Source of the DNA: Lachnospiraceae bacterium
GTDB taxonomy: Bacteria > Bacillota > Clostridia > Lachnospirales > Lachnospiraceae
Length of the DNA stretch: 64,000 nucleotides
Assembly (NCBI GenBank): GCA_016282745.1
Contig: JAEELL010000153.1
Coordinates: forward strand, 1-64,000
Reading direction: 5' to 3'
A model generated the notes under the pieces. That model saw nothing but the letters and a program-made list of their open reading frames with translations, was not told where the DNA came from and did not search any database. Positions 8,227-16,875 of the stretch are shown here, one piece after another (position 1 is the stretch's first letter; each line of letters begins with the position of its first letter). A program made the translations under genes and the position numbers.

Positions 8227-8272
8227 GTAGGGAATATGAATGAATTCATGAAAAAACGAAAGAGGGATTTCC

Positions 8273-9352
8273 ATGCCATTATTGTTTTTACGTCAGGATA
8301 TTACAAAAGTTAAAGCTGATGCGATTGTGAATACATCTAATACGAAACTGCTCCAGGGAAGTGGAACCAGCCGAGCGGTGTTTCTTGCAGCCGGAGAAGA
8401 GCAGTTGACAAAGGCGTGCACCGAGATTGGTGAATGCGAGATTGGACATGCGGTTATAACTCCGGGATTCAATCTTCCGGCGAAATATATTATTCATGTT
8501 GTGGGACCAATATGGATGAATGGAACAGCAAATGAGGTTGAACTGCTTTACAAGAGTTATGAGTCTGCGCTTAATCTTGCAAAAGATAATAATATTGAAT
8601 CCATAGCATTTCCGCTTATATCAGCAGGCAATTATAAGTTCCCGGCTGAACTTGCACTTAGTACGGCAATTGATGCCATAAATGATTTTCTTGAGAAAAA
8701 TGACATGACAGTATACCTTCTTATATACAACAAAAAGGTATTTGAAGTGAGCAGAAATCTGTCACTATCCATTAGTGAATACATAGATGACAAATATGTA
8801 TTTGACAAAGATGAGAGTTATGATGAACTGTATGAAGTGAGAATGAATGATGCGCTGTTGCAAAAAAATAAGGCAAATTCAAATGAGGATAAAAATGCAG
8901 TTGCAAAGGGAGACGATACAAAACTTAAATATAATATTAACAATGAATGTAAGGATAATAATGAAAATAACAGCAAGGATAATAAAGAAACTCTCAAAGA
9001 AATATTAAATGACAAAGTAGAAACATTTACTGAATTGCTTTTCAGACTAATAGATGAGCGTAGTATGAGTGATGTGGAAGTCTACAGAAAAGCAAATATA
9101 GACAGAAAATTATTTTCGAAGATTCGGAGCAATGTAAACTACACTCCAAGTAAAAAGACAATATTGTGTCTTGCAATTGCCCTAGAACTTAATGTTTCAC
9201 AGACAAATGAATTGCTGATGAAGGCGGGATATACATTGTCCGAATCTTCAAAATTAGATGTCGTTGTTTCGTATTTTCTCGAGAGGGGAAAATACAACAT
9301 ATTAGAAATAAATGAAATTCTGTTTGAGTATGATTTGCCAATGCTTGGATAA
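8273..9352 (+). CDS. Macrodomain protein with C-terminal helical/HTH-like domain
   Basis: A 359-residue protein. Residues 1-165 form a macrodomain, a fold that binds or hydrolyses ADP-ribose: VNTSNTKLLQGSG, the CEIGHAVITPGF block and FPLISAGNYKFP. The loop that is usually GGGGVDGAIH reads GSGTSRAVFLAAG, so catalysis is uncertain. An Asn/Lys-rich linker (~166-245) leads to a C-terminal domain of ~110 residues with a helix-turn-helix-like pattern (YRKANIDRKLFSKI, then TKKTILCLAIALEL-like helices). It has its own promoter directly after the NAD operon, a suggestive context. The stop codon lies in the second copy of an 11-bp tandem repeat. Confidence 0.8.
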   Translation: MPLLFLRQDITKVKADAIVNTSNTKLLQGSGTSRAVFLAAGEEQLTKACTEIGECEIGHAVITPGFNLPAKYIIHVVGPIWMNGTANEVELLYKSYESALNLAKDNNIESIAFPLISAGNYKFPAELALSTAIDAINDFLEKNDMTVYLLIYNKKVFEVSRNLSLSISEYIDDKYVFDKDESYDELYEVRMNDALLQKNKANSNEDKNAVAKGDDTKLKYNINNECKDNNENNSKDNKETLKEILNDKVETFTELLFRLIDERSMSDVEVYRKANIDRKLFSKIRSNVNYTPSKKTILCLAIALELNVSQTNELLMKAGYTLSESSKLDVVVSYFLERGKYNILEINEILFEYDLPMLG

Positions 9353-9427
9353 TACTTGGATAATACTTGGATAATGCTTGGATAATGCTTGGATAATATT
9401 TGGCTAATACTTGGCCAATACTTGAGC
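9340..9427. repeat. 11-bp tandem repeat across the macrodomain stop codon
   Basis: Eight copies of an 11-bp unit (AATACTTGGAT with variants) run from the last codons of the macrodomain gene through its stop into the intergenic space. The pattern suggests expansion by slippage from coding sequence. Confidence 0.9.
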
Positions 9428-9506
9428 CTTGATAATTAATTTGATAAAATACGAAAAGATGGAATGCCGGAAGCATTCCTTGATATGTTTAAGGAGGAAA
9501 AAAGAA

Positions 9507-9797
9507 ATGGGAATAAACAGTATTGATGCAGAGGATGATCAGTTTGCATATCGTTACGACACTCAGTTATTGATTGACAGAAGAGATGAGGATTTAGACG
9601 AGGATGAGATAGCTGATTACATAACAGAGCATTTTGAAGGCAATTCACTGATTGCAGCAGGTGATGAGGATTTGGTTAAGATTCATTTCCATACAAATGA
9701 GCCTTGGAAAGTTTTGGAATACTGCAATTCGGTAGGAGAAATTTATGATATTGTTGTTGAGGATATGATTCGTCAGGCAGACGGATTGCAGGGATAA
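9507..9797 (+). CDS. Small stand-alone DAK/FakA-like domain protein
   Basis: A 96-residue protein starting at ATG 9507 behind AAGGAGG. The upstream in-frame TTG at 9429 has no such site. Its pattern (QFAYRYDTQLLIDR, GNSLIAAGDEDLVKIHFHTN, PWKVLEYCNSVGEIYDIVVE) matches the C-terminal region of the FakA/YloV fatty-acid kinase family, where a VHVHT-type segment is typical. The kinase domain and the middle region are absent. It could be a regulatory or binding fragment or a decayed remnant. The clean ribosome site and intact frame argue for a functional small protein. Function unknown. Confidence 0.65.
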   Translation: MGINSIDAEDDQFAYRYDTQLLIDRRDEDLDEDEIADYITEHFEGNSLIAAGDEDLVKIHFHTNEPWKVLEYCNSVGEIYDIVVEDMIRQADGLQG

Positions 9798-9841
9798 ATA
9801 ACATTTGAATTATCCAGTCAGGCAGACGGATTGCAGGGATA
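9772..9841. repeat. Duplicated 25-bp segment, spacing 45 bp
   Basis: A perfect 25-bp direct repeat occurs at 9772-9796 and 9817-9841. It copies the last codons of the small DAK-like gene (QADGLQG) into the gap before the methyltransferase gene. Confidence 0.9.
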
Positions 9842-9864
9842 GACAATGATTGAAGGAATAAAAA

Positions 9865-10686
9865 ATGCCTAGAATAATAGAAATTACAGATTTTAATGAT
9901 AAGGAACTTGATGTTTATGCCAGGCTTACAGAGAATCAGCTGCTAAATATTTTTGAGCCGGATAAAGGAATGTTTATAGCAGAGAGCCCAAAAGTTGTTG
10001 AGCGTGCACTGGATGCAGGTTATGAGCCGGTGTCAGTTCTTGTGGAGAAAAAGCATATTGAAGGTGAGGCAAAAGGAATTATTGAAAGAATAGGTGACAT
10101 TCCGGTTTTTACCGCTGAATTTGATGTGCTGACCAAACTCACGGGATTCAAACTGACAAGAGGTGTTCTGTGCGCCATGCGAAGAAAAAGACTAATGTCT
10201 GTGGAAGAAGTCTGCAGGGGTGCAAGACGAATTGCCATATTAGAGAAGGTTATGAATCCAACCAATTTAGGGGCGATTATTCGTTCGGCGGCAGCTCTTC
10301 ATATTGATGCAATACTGCTCACACCGGAATGTACGAATCCCCTGTATCGACGTGCCATAAGAGTCAGCATGGGATGTGTATTTCAGATTCCGTGGACTAT
10401 AATTGAAGATAGTGATGACTGGGATAGTACATATTTAGACAATATAAAGTCACTTGGATTCAAGACTGTTGCAATGGCACTCAGAAAGGATACAGTTGAT
10501 ATCGATGATGAGAGGCTCAAAGGTGAGGAGAAACTTGCAATCATACTTGGAACTGAGGGTGAAGGATTGCTTGACAGTACTATTGATAACTGTGATTATA
10601 CAGTCAAGATTCCTATGAGTCACGGAGTGGATTCACTAAATGTTGCGGCAGCAAGCGCAGTGGCATTTTGGGAATTGTCAAAATAA
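9865..10686 (+). CDS. SpoU/TrmH-family RNA 2'-O-methyltransferase
   Basis: A 273-residue SPOUT methyltransferase that transfers a methyl group from S-adenosylmethionine to a ribose 2'-OH, probably of 23S rRNA. An N-terminal substrate-binding region (ESPKVVERALDAGYEPVSVL) is followed by the knotted domain with its three motifs: VMNPTNLGAIIRSA, ILGTEGEGL and PMSHGVDSLNVAAASAVAF. Length and order match the RlmB/TsnR group. The target nucleotide cannot be read from sequence. It lies 67 bp after the DAK-like gene and may be cotranscribed with it. Confidence 0.88.
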   Translation: MPRIIEITDFNDKELDVYARLTENQLLNIFEPDKGMFIAESPKVVERALDAGYEPVSVLVEKKHIEGEAKGIIERIGDIPVFTAEFDVLTKLTGFKLTRGVLCAMRRKRLMSVEEVCRGARRIAILEKVMNPTNLGAIIRSAAALHIDAILLTPECTNPLYRRAIRVSMGCVFQIPWTIIEDSDDWDSTYLDNIKSLGFKTVAMALRKDTVDIDDERLKGEEKLAIILGTEGEGLLDSTIDNCDYTVKIPMSHGVDSLNVAAASAVAFWELSK

Positions 10687-10690
10687 ACAA

Positions 10691-10754
10691 TAAAATCAAC
10701 AAAACAAAAGAGGCATAATAATCTTAAAATCAACAAAACAAAAGAGGCATAATA
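10691..10754. repeat. Duplicated 30-bp segment, spacing 34 bp
   Basis: A 30-bp A-rich segment (TAAAATCAACAAAACAAAAG onward) occurs at 10691-10720 and again at 10725-10754, just after the methyltransferase stop codon. Confidence 0.9.
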
Positions 10755-10821
10755 AACTTGAAATCATAAAAAAACATAACAACCTTAATTATTATAAAAG
10801 CATTGATATGGAGAAAAATAA

Positions 10822-11439
10822 TTGGAAAGAACTATAAGTATTTTAGGAGATTCTTATTCTACATTTTTCGGATACAATAACAAAAAATATGATATGTGGT
10901 ATCCAAATAATGAACAGGGTGTTATTTCAGTTGAAGAAACCTGGTGGAAACAACTCTGTGATGATGAGAGTTTAAAATTAATCGAAAATAACAGTTACAG
11001 TGGCAGTACGATATGTAACACCGGATATGATGGTATGGACAGTTCCTTCTCTTCGTATGTTACCAGGATTACAAAAGAGATGAGTGAAAAGTCGGAGGAG
11101 TCAGATATTTTTTTGATTTTTGGCGGAACTAATGATTTCTGGTCAGGAGCACCGATTGGAGAGATTAAGTATACTGATTTAGCAGATTCGGATTTAAAGC
11201 AGTTTGCACCTGCATTTTGTTACCTTATGGATTTCGCAACAAATAAGTACAAAAAATCTGTTATATATGTTATTGAGAATGATATTTTACCGGACTATAT
11301 TACATCTGTTATGGATGAAGTATGTAATCATTTTGGAGTGAAAGTGATTAAACTGAAAAAAATAGACAAGATAAACGGGCATCCGACAAAAGTTGGAATG
11401 TCTGCCATCAGCAGGCAGATTGCAGAATATATCAGATGA
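10822..11439 (+). CDS. SGNH/GDSL-type hydrolase
   Basis: A 205-residue protein of the SGNH esterase fold. Block I is ILGDSYSTFFG (Ser near residue 10), block III is GGTNDFW and block V contains NGHPTKVGM with the probable catalytic His. There is no signal peptide, so it is cytoplasmic. The start is a TTG with a GGAG 8 bases upstream; no in-frame ATG fits. It probably deacylates a small ester or glycan. A second SGNH gene follows 132 bp later, with only modest similarity, so the two may act on related substrates. Confidence 0.82.
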   Translation: MERTISILGDSYSTFFGYNNKKYDMWYPNNEQGVISVEETWWKQLCDDESLKLIENNSYSGSTICNTGYDGMDSSFSSYVTRITKEMSEKSEESDIFLIFGGTNDFWSGAPIGEIKYTDLADSDLKQFAPAFCYLMDFATNKYKKSVIYVIENDILPDYITSVMDEVCNHFGVKVIKLKKIDKINGHPTKVGMSAISRQIAEYIR

Positions 11440-11442
11440 AAA

Positions 11443-11515
11443 TGTCAGCCTGACTTTCGCGATTATAAATAATCACTATCGATAACTAACTATGCAGGTT
11501 ATCTCATGGCTGACA
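11443..11515. repeat. Palindromic intergenic element, copy 1
   Basis: Outer arms TGTCAGCC (11443-11450) and GGCTGACA (11508-11515) enclose two inner hairpins: GCGATTATAAATAATCAC (11458-11475) and GATAAC...GTTATC (11481-11503). The inner pair reappears in reverse order at 55713-55768, so this is a dispersed structured element. It fills the gap between two SGNH genes. Confidence 0.75.
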
Positions 11516-11526
11516 CGCATTTTGAA

Positions 11527-11557
11527 GCAAGACTCGCGAGCGAGTATGGAATTGATT
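11527..11557. repeat. Dispersed small hairpin element, copy a
   Basis: GCAAGACTCGCGAGCGAGT followed by GGAATTGATT resembles the hairpins at 38469, 40760 and 45988. Each consists of a CAAGA start, a short GC-rich stem and a TTGAAT-like tail, placed after a gene. Confidence 0.6.
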
Positions 11558-11571
11558 AGGAGTTTTCATAA

Positions 11572-12252
11572 ATGACAGAGAATTCAGATAATAAAGTAAT
11601 GAATATTTTATGTTACGGTGATTCAAATACATATGGGCATATTCCAATAGAGTGCACAAGATACGACAAAAATACCAGGTGGACAGGAGTTCTTGCCAAT
11701 CTGTTAGGCGACAATTACAACGTAATTGAAGAAGGTTGTAATGGAAGGACGACGGTATTTGATGATCCTGATGAGCCGTGGAAAAACGGACTTCCATATT
11801 TAAGACCCTGCCTCAACAGCCATAAGCCTGTGCATGTGGTTATACTGATGCTAGGGAGCAATGATTTAAAAACTACATTTCATGCTTCTGCAAAAGAAAT
11901 TGCAGACGGAGTGGAAAAGTTGGTTTGCGAAATCAGAGATTTCACAGATTATAAGCAGGGATTTATTCCAAAGATTATTCTTATGTCACCGCCGGTGATA
12001 GGTGATAAAATATGCGAGTCACAATTTAATACGGCGTTTGATATTACCGCTATAGAACGATCAAAAGAGTTGCCGGTATGGTATGAGAAGGTGGCAGAAA
12101 AATATGGATGTATTTTTGTGAGAACTTCTGACTACATAGAATCTTCAGATGAGGATTCTTTACATCTTACAAGAGAAGCACATGAAAAACTGGCAAAGGT
12201 TTTATGCAAAGTAATTATGGATGTGGTAACCTTTAGATACATTTTTCAGTAA
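11572..12252 (+). CDS. SGNH hydrolase, arylesterase-like
   Basis: A 226-residue cytoplasmic esterase. Block I is ILCYGDSNTYG with Ser near residue 19, then a GCNGRTT block, MLGSNDLK (block III) and the Asp-His pair in EDSLHLTREAHEKLA. The YGDSNTYG form and length resemble the multifunctional thioesterase/arylesterase type of SGNH enzyme. An AGGAG site precedes the ATG. Substrate unknown; the neighbouring SGNH gene suggests deacylation of dietary or cell-derived esters. Confidence 0.85.
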   Translation: MTENSDNKVMNILCYGDSNTYGHIPIECTRYDKNTRWTGVLANLLGDNYNVIEEGCNGRTTVFDDPDEPWKNGLPYLRPCLNSHKPVHVVILMLGSNDLKTTFHASAKEIADGVEKLVCEIRDFTDYKQGFIPKIILMSPPVIGDKICESQFNTAFDITAIERSKELPVWYEKVAEKYGCIFVRTSDYIESSDEDSLHLTREAHEKLAKVLCKVIMDVVTFRYIFQ

Positions 12253-12321
12253 GAAAGTTTGTAATTTTATTGAAGATAAAAGGGAGAATAGTAATGGACG
12301 AGAAATTGGTTTAATACACTG

Positions 12322-12747
12322 ATGCCTTGTGTGCAGGGATTATTTGTAATAGTGGTTGGTATTATTTTTTCGTTAAAGATGCAGGAATTCCCGCCGGCAT
12401 TTATCGTTGCAAAGGTAAGTGGAGTAGCACCGATATATGTGGATTATACATATAAGGGAACAGAGTATAATAATATTTTTTTGGAAGAGGGCTATAATGT
12501 GGAAGATAAGCAGATTGGAGATTCAGTAGACGTAGTTATTGATAAGAGAGAGCCTGATAATTGTATGTACAGAGGTTCTTATAGAAATAACTCTTCAATG
12601 ATAGTATATGTATGTGCTGCTGTGGGTATATTTTATATATTGATAGGTGTATTTGAGAAGTATACTATGGGAATTTTTGGAGTAATGTTTGAACCATATA
12701 AGATAATTCTCAGACCAATATTAAAAAAAATGAGAAAGAATAATTAA
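12322..12747 (+). CDS. DUF3592-like membrane protein, start possibly disrupted
   Basis: A 141-residue protein with an N-terminal membrane helix (GLFVIVVGIIFSL), an extracytoplasmic beta-rich segment (VSGVAPIYVDYTYKGTEY, IGDSVDVVIDKREPDN) and a second helix (MIVYVCAAVGIFYILIGVF). This arrangement fits DUF3592-type proteins. The ATG at 12322 has no ribosome site. A good site (AGGGAGA) instead precedes ATG 12294, whose frame stops after six codons (MDEKLV). A one-base frameshift near 12294-12320, or coupling from a tiny leader peptide, would explain this. Function unknown. Confidence 0.6.
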   Translation: MPCVQGLFVIVVGIIFSLKMQEFPPAFIVAKVSGVAPIYVDYTYKGTEYNNIFLEEGYNVEDKQIGDSVDVVIDKREPDNCMYRGSYRNNSSMIVYVCAAVGIFYILIGVFEKYTMGIFGVMFEPYKIILRPILKKMRKNN

Positions 12748-12788
12748 GAAATAGTAATTAAGTAGTTATTGGAAATTTTTTATAGAAT

Positions 12789-12839
12789 AAAAAAGCATTG
12801 GGCTTAAGTAGTATTAATACCTAAGTCCAATGCTTTTTC
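12789..12839. terminator. Bidirectional terminator between convergent genes
   Basis: An AAAAAGCATTGG arm and its complement (to 12838) form a long near-perfect hairpin flanked by A and T runs. It serves the membrane-protein gene on the plus strand and proS on the minus strand. Confidence 0.9.
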
Positions 12840-12886
12840 AGTTCAGCAGAAGAAAAGTTCTGCTTTATTAGTTTATGGGAAAACTT

Positions 12887-14317
12887 TTAGTATGCTCTGC
12901 CCCAGTAAACCATCTTCTTAGCAGGTTTTCCGCAGCATACGCATGTATCTGCAATCTGTTCCTGCTCGAATGGCATACAACGGCTTGTTACGCTTAATTT
13001 TTCTTTGATTGTATCTTCGCATGCCTGGTCTCCGCACCACATAGCTTTTACGAAACCTGATTTTTCAGTGAAGAGCTTTTCGAACTCTTCCATGTTCTTG
13101 GCAACGTATGTGTGGTCTTCGCGGTGAGCACGTGCTCTCTCAAGCATCTCTGTCTGCATTGTATCAAGAATTTCTGCTACCTTGCTCTCAAGTTCATCAA
13201 GAGATACCTCAATCTTTTCTCTTGTGTCACGACGGCAGATAACGCATTTATTTGCCTCGATATCTTTTGGACCAATCTCAACTCTGATACAGTGACCTCT
13301 CATCTCAGCCTCTGCAAATTTCCATCCGGGACTCTTGTCTGAATCATCAACTTTGACACGGAAGTTGCTAAGACGATCGCGAAGTTCGTAAGCCTTATCA
13401 AGAACGCCTTCCTTTTTCTGCATAATTGGAATGATGTTAACCTGAACAGGAGCAACCTTTGGTGGAAGTACTAAACCTTCATTGTCACCGTGAACCATGA
13501 TAATAGCACCAATTAAACGAGTTGTCATTCCCCATGAAGTCTGGTGTACATGTTTTAACTTGTTGTCTTTGTCTGTAAACTGAATCTCAAATGCCTGCGC
13601 AAAACCATCACCGAAGTTGTGAGATGTACCTGACTGAAGAGCTTTTCCGTCATGCATCAAAGCTTCGATTGTGTATGTTGCAACAGCACCTGCAAATTTT
13701 TCTTTATCTGTTTTCTGACCTTTAATAACCGGGATTGCCAATACGTTCTCACAGAACTCTGCGTAGAGGTTAAGCATCTGAATAGTTCTCTCTTGAGCTT
13801 CCTCTGCTGTAGCGTGAGCTGTATGACCTTCCTGCCATAAGAACTCTCTTGAACGAAGGAAAGGTCTTGTCTCCTTCTCCCAACGAACTACAGAACACCA
13901 CTGATTGTATACCTTTGGTAAATCACGATATGAGTGAACGTCATTTTTATAGAAATCGCAGAATAATGTTTCTGAAGTAGGACGAACACATAATCTTTCT
14001 GTTAATGGATTTAATCCTCCGTGTGTAACCCAAGCTACTTCAGGAGCAAAACCTTCTACATGATCTTTTTCTTTCTGAAGAAGAGATTCAGGAATAAACA
14101 TTGGAAGATATACATTCTGAACTCCTGTCTCTTTAAATCTTGAATCTAACTGACTCTGGATTAATTCCCAGATAGCATATCCTGCAGGTTTGATTACCAT
14201 ACAACCTTTAACGCTTGTGTAGTCAATTAACTCAGCTTTTCTTACAACGTCTGTGTACCATTGTGCAAAATCTTCGTCCATAGAAGTGATTGCCTCAACC
14301 ATTTTCTTGTCTGCCAT
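12887..14317 (-). CDS. proS: Prolyl-tRNA synthetase, archaeal/eukaryotic-like type
   Basis: A 476-residue class II aminoacyl-tRNA synthetase that charges tRNA-Pro. It is the compact form without the bacterial editing insertion. Visible parts include an N-terminal catalytic start ([15 protein letters not shown]), motif 2 [47 protein letters not shown] and motif 3 [20 protein letters not shown]. The C-terminal region has a cysteine cluster ([16 protein letters not shown]) and ends with the family's hydrophobic-Tyr tail (VYWGRAY). Expression is set by a T-box leader specific for uncharged tRNA-Pro. Monocistronic, with a shared terminator downstream. Confidence 0.95.
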   Translation of the reverse strand: MADKKMVEAITSMDEDFAQWYTDVVRKAELIDYTSVKGCMVIKPAGYAIWELIQSQLDSRFKETGVQNVYLPMFIPESLLQKEKDHVEGFAPEVAWVTHGGLNPLTERLCVRPTSETLFCDFYKNDVHSYRDLPKVYNQWCSVVRWEKETRPFLRSREFLWQEGHTAHATAEEAQERTIQMLNLYAEFCENVLAIPVIKGQKTDKEKFAGAVATYTIEALMHDGKALQSGTSHNFGDGFAQAFEIQFTDKDNKLKHVHQTSWGMTTRLIGAIIMVHGDNEGLVLPPKVAPVQVNIIPIMQKKEGVLDKAYELRDRLSNFRVKVDDSDKSPGWKFAEAEMRGHCIRVEIGPKDIEANKCVICRRDTREKIEVSLDELESKVAEILDTMQTEMLERARAHREDHTYVAKNMEEFEKLFTEKSGFVKAMWCGDQACEDTIKEKLSVTSRCMPFEQEQIADTCVCCGKPAKKMVYWGRAY

Positions 14318-14373
14318 AATAATTCTCCTTTGATATTGTTTTGATTTGGAAACGCCATTATGTATTTTTGTGT

Positions 14374-14730
14374 AAAAAAATAAGCCTTAGATCCCACAAG
14401 GGACCGAAGACTCGGCGGTACCACCCTAATTGATGTAAATAAACATCCAACTTAAAATCGTTAACGCCGAACTACGTTGTACTTACATGAATCACAATAA
14501 GAAAAGTGATGCATTTCGTACAAAACTCCAAGGCAGGTTCCATACCTTCTTCATAAGAACCTCACAGCTTTGCATATGTTATTGAATCATAAGCCAATGA
14601 ATCACAGGCTATTGAAAAAAATAACTATGCTCAGGTTCTCTCTCTGAAATGAATAAAATATGTACTAGTCCTCTTCACAGTCTTTATCTGTAATTGGTTA
14701 GCCATGCATATCAAAATGAATGGGCTAATT
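14374..14730 (-). promoter_or_regulatory. T-box leader controlling proS
   Basis: Reading the minus strand, the conserved T-box AGGGTGGTACCGCCG lies at 14427-14413. It is followed by a hairpin (14412-14383) and a T run at 14380-14374, the intrinsic terminator. Stem I occupies roughly 14700-14520. A candidate specifier CCU, in the context GAA-CCU-G on the stem's 3' side, corresponds to plus positions 14537-14535 and matches proline. Uncharged tRNA-Pro would pair here and favour the antiterminator. Stem boundaries are by eye. Confidence 0.9.
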
Positions 14731-14736
14731 AACGAA

Positions 14737-14766
14737 ATTGTAATACATCTTAATTGCGATTGTCAA
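14737..14766 (-). promoter_or_regulatory. proS promoter
   Basis: On the minus strand TTGACA (14766-14761) and TACAAT (14742-14737) are 18 bp apart, directly before the T-box leader. It faces away from the promoter at 14796-14825. Confidence 0.8.
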
Positions 14767-14795
14767 GTACGCGACAAAACAAGAGGTTAAAAACA

Positions 14796-14825
14796 TTGAC
14801 ACAAGTATGATGAAAATGTTACAAT
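14796..14825 (+). promoter_or_regulatory. Promoter of the secreted peptidase-like gene
   Basis: TTGACA (14796-14801) and TACAAT (14820-14825) with an 18-bp spacer lie 55 bp before the ATG at 14881. Confidence 0.75.
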
Positions 14826-14880
14826 GGACAAAGTTGTTGTAATAAATATGTAATAAGCACGGAGAGATTTATATATAATT

Positions 14881-16062
14881 ATGAGAAAATTAATTACACT
14901 TACTTTGGTTACTGCAGTGCTCGGAACATCGGTTTTTACTAATCAGGTAAGCGCGAATGACGATGTTATAACATCTGCTTCAGTGGCCAAATCATATACA
15001 TATACAGAATCACCTGATTTACAGAAGAAGATAGGTGAGATTATTGACGGAAGTGCCGGACTGAGAACAAAGACTCCGGTTGGATGTCATAAATTGAAAG
15101 CAAGTAATAGTTTTTCCGTTACAGGAAGAGATAACGGACAGACTGTTCGTGGATATCAGTGTTATATATATGCAAACGCAGTTTATAACAAGTTATTTGG
15201 AGAGACTATCGGTCACGGAACTAATTTAAAGAAATCAAAGAAACTTATTTCCAATGGTGGGAAAACTGCTTCTTACAATTTATTCAGGAAATTAGATGTT
15301 AGAACAGGTGCATATTTCAGAGCATCTGTAAGTAAGAGTGGCAATTATAACAGTAACGGTGGGCATTCACTTATTATCCTCTCATACGATCAGGATACAA
15401 TATCTTACATTGATGGAAATTCTAACGGTAGGGGATTAGTTGCTGTTACAAGAGAGTCTTGGAAAGATTTTAACAAACGTCAGTTGTCGGGTATTTCACG
15501 TCGTATTCACCTTTTGGTTCAGCCAAAGGCAACTTATTATGACAAGATGTACAATGTTCCGAAGAGTACAACTATCAAAACAGTTTCCAGCAATAATCAG
15601 TACGTAACAGTAAAGTGGAAAAAAGTCAAAAATATAACAGGTTATCAGATAGTTTGTGGAAATGCTTCAGCCAATGTGCAGGACAAAGTTGTTACAGTTA
15701 ACAATTCGTCTAATAAGGCAGTTATTAATCTTAACAACAATTCAAAATATTATCTGAAGGTCAGAGCTTTTAAGAACACAAACAACAAGATTATGTACAG
15801 TAACTGGAGTAAGGCAAAGACGGTTACAATCAGTTACAAAGTTATAAATCAGACTTTCGGTGGTACTGCAACTCCGCAGCAGGTAGTGGAAAGCGAGAGT
15901 AATATTACTGCTGAAGAAACAACACAGTATGCAGACTGGTATGTTGAGAAAGAGCGTGAAACTACTACAGAGGAAATAACAGAGACAAGTGTTTCTGAAA
16001 ACAGCGATGAAGACAATATGCCTGAAGATTATTTTGTCCCAAAAAGAAAATTAGAAAAATAG
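14881..16062 (+). CDS. Secreted cysteine-peptidase-like protein with FnIII-like domain
   Basis: A 393-residue exported protein. A signal peptide covers residues 1-~25 (ending VSANDD). The next ~190 residues contain a Cys-His arrangement typical of CHAP/NlpC-like cysteine hydrolases: RGYQCYIYANAVYNKLFG (Cys near 97) and NSNGGHSLIILSYDQD (His near 163), with an Asp in YIDGNSNG. A fibronectin type III-like region follows (VKWKKVKNITGYQIV, YYLKVRAFKNTNNK). An acidic Thr/Glu-rich tail (ETTTEEITETS) has no sorting signal. Likely a peptidoglycan or peptide amidase; exact family not assigned. Its promoter diverges from that of proS. Confidence 0.65.
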   Translation: MRKLITLTLVTAVLGTSVFTNQVSANDDVITSASVAKSYTYTESPDLQKKIGEIIDGSAGLRTKTPVGCHKLKASNSFSVTGRDNGQTVRGYQCYIYANAVYNKLFGETIGHGTNLKKSKKLISNGGKTASYNLFRKLDVRTGAYFRASVSKSGNYNSNGGHSLIILSYDQDTISYIDGNSNGRGLVAVTRESWKDFNKRQLSGISRRIHLLVQPKATYYDKMYNVPKSTTIKTVSSNNQYVTVKWKKVKNITGYQIVCGNASANVQDKVVTVNNSSNKAVINLNNNSKYYLKVRAFKNTNNKIMYSNWSKAKTVTISYKVINQTFGGTATPQQVVESESNITAEETTQYADWYVEKERETTTEEITETSVSENSDEDNMPEDYFVPKRKLEK

Positions 16063-16114
16063 TTGACATAATCAAATGAAAATATAAATGAAGAGTTTAT
16101 AACAATATGAAAAG

Positions 16115-16151
16115 AAAGTGTGCAAAAGATTATCCTGTTGCACACTTTTTT
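16115..16151 (+). terminator. Terminator after the peptidase-like gene
   Basis: Perfect arms AAAGTGTGCAA (16115-16125) and TTGCACACTTT (16138-16148), followed by further T residues. Confidence 0.88.
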
Positions 16152-16153
16152 GC

Positions 16154-16182
16154 TTGTTAATAGAATAAATATAGGATAAAAT
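16154..16182 (+). promoter_or_regulatory. Promoter of terD
   Basis: TTGTTA (16154-16159) and TAAAAT (16177-16182) are 17 bp apart, between the terminator and the TerD-family gene. Confidence 0.5.
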
Positions 16183-16230
16183 AGTTCTTATAGTATTATT
16201 TTATTATGAACGATAAAAGGAGGAAGGAAT

Positions 16231-16833
16231 ATGAGTGTTAATTTACAGAATGGTGAGTCAATAAGTTTGACAAATGAGATTTCCGGCTTGTCAAAGATTA
16301 CGGTAGGACTTGGCTGGGATGAGGCAACTATTACAATAGATGAGGGGTTGTTCAGAAAAAAGAAAAAGGTACCTATCGATATTGATTGTGATGCGTCAGC
16401 TATTCTTTTAAGGTCATCAAGGTTATGTTCAGAAGAAGACATAGTTTATACAAGACGTCTTGAGCATGGTTCAGGTGCAATCCATCATCTTGGAGATAAT
16501 CTTACGGGAGAAGGCGATGGTGATGATGAACAGATAGTTGTTGATCTTGCAAACCTTCCTGCAGAATATGATAAGATTGTATTTGTTGTAAATATTTATC
16601 GCGCTCATGCCAAGGAACAGAATTTTGGTATGATTAATAATGCATTTATTCGTATAGTTGATAATAGTACAAGTCGTGAGATTTGCAGGTATAATCTGAC
16701 GGAGGATTATGCAGAGTCAACAGCTTTGGTGTGCGGTGACATCAGCAAAGTTAACAATGAATGGTGTTTCAATGCCGACAGCAAAGGTACTCCTGATGAC
16801 GATATTGAAGAAGTTGCAGAGCGTTATAAATAG
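16231..16833 (+). CDS. terD: TerD-family protein
   Basis: A 200-residue TerD/TerE-type protein, a calcium-binding stress protein family first named for tellurite resistance. Diagnostic segments are an N-terminal SVNLQNGESISL, the GLGWDEA turn, an IDCDASAILL strand and the acidic calcium-site region NLTGEGDGDDEQIVVDL (about residues 88-106). It lacks a signal peptide and is cytoplasmic. A strong AGGAGG precedes the ATG. The next gene, 42 bp downstream, encodes a calcium-type P-ATPase, so the pair may link calcium binding to calcium efflux. No other ter genes are present. Confidence 0.9.
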   Translation: MSVNLQNGESISLTNEISGLSKITVGLGWDEATITIDEGLFRKKKKVPIDIDCDASAILLRSSRLCSEEDIVYTRRLEHGSGAIHHLGDNLTGEGDGDDEQIVVDLANLPAEYDKIVFVVNIYRAHAKEQNFGMINNAFIRIVDNSTSREICRYNLTEDYAESTALVCGDISKVNNEWCFNADSKGTPDDDIEEVAERYK

Positions 16834-16875
16834 AATTACAGCAGACTGTAATACTGTTTAATTTAGGAGGATAGA

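Noticed and set aside
9429..9506. N-terminal extension of the DAK-like gene from a TTG
   Set aside because: No ribosome site; AAGGAGG sits before the internal ATG at 9507, and the extension shows no family pattern.
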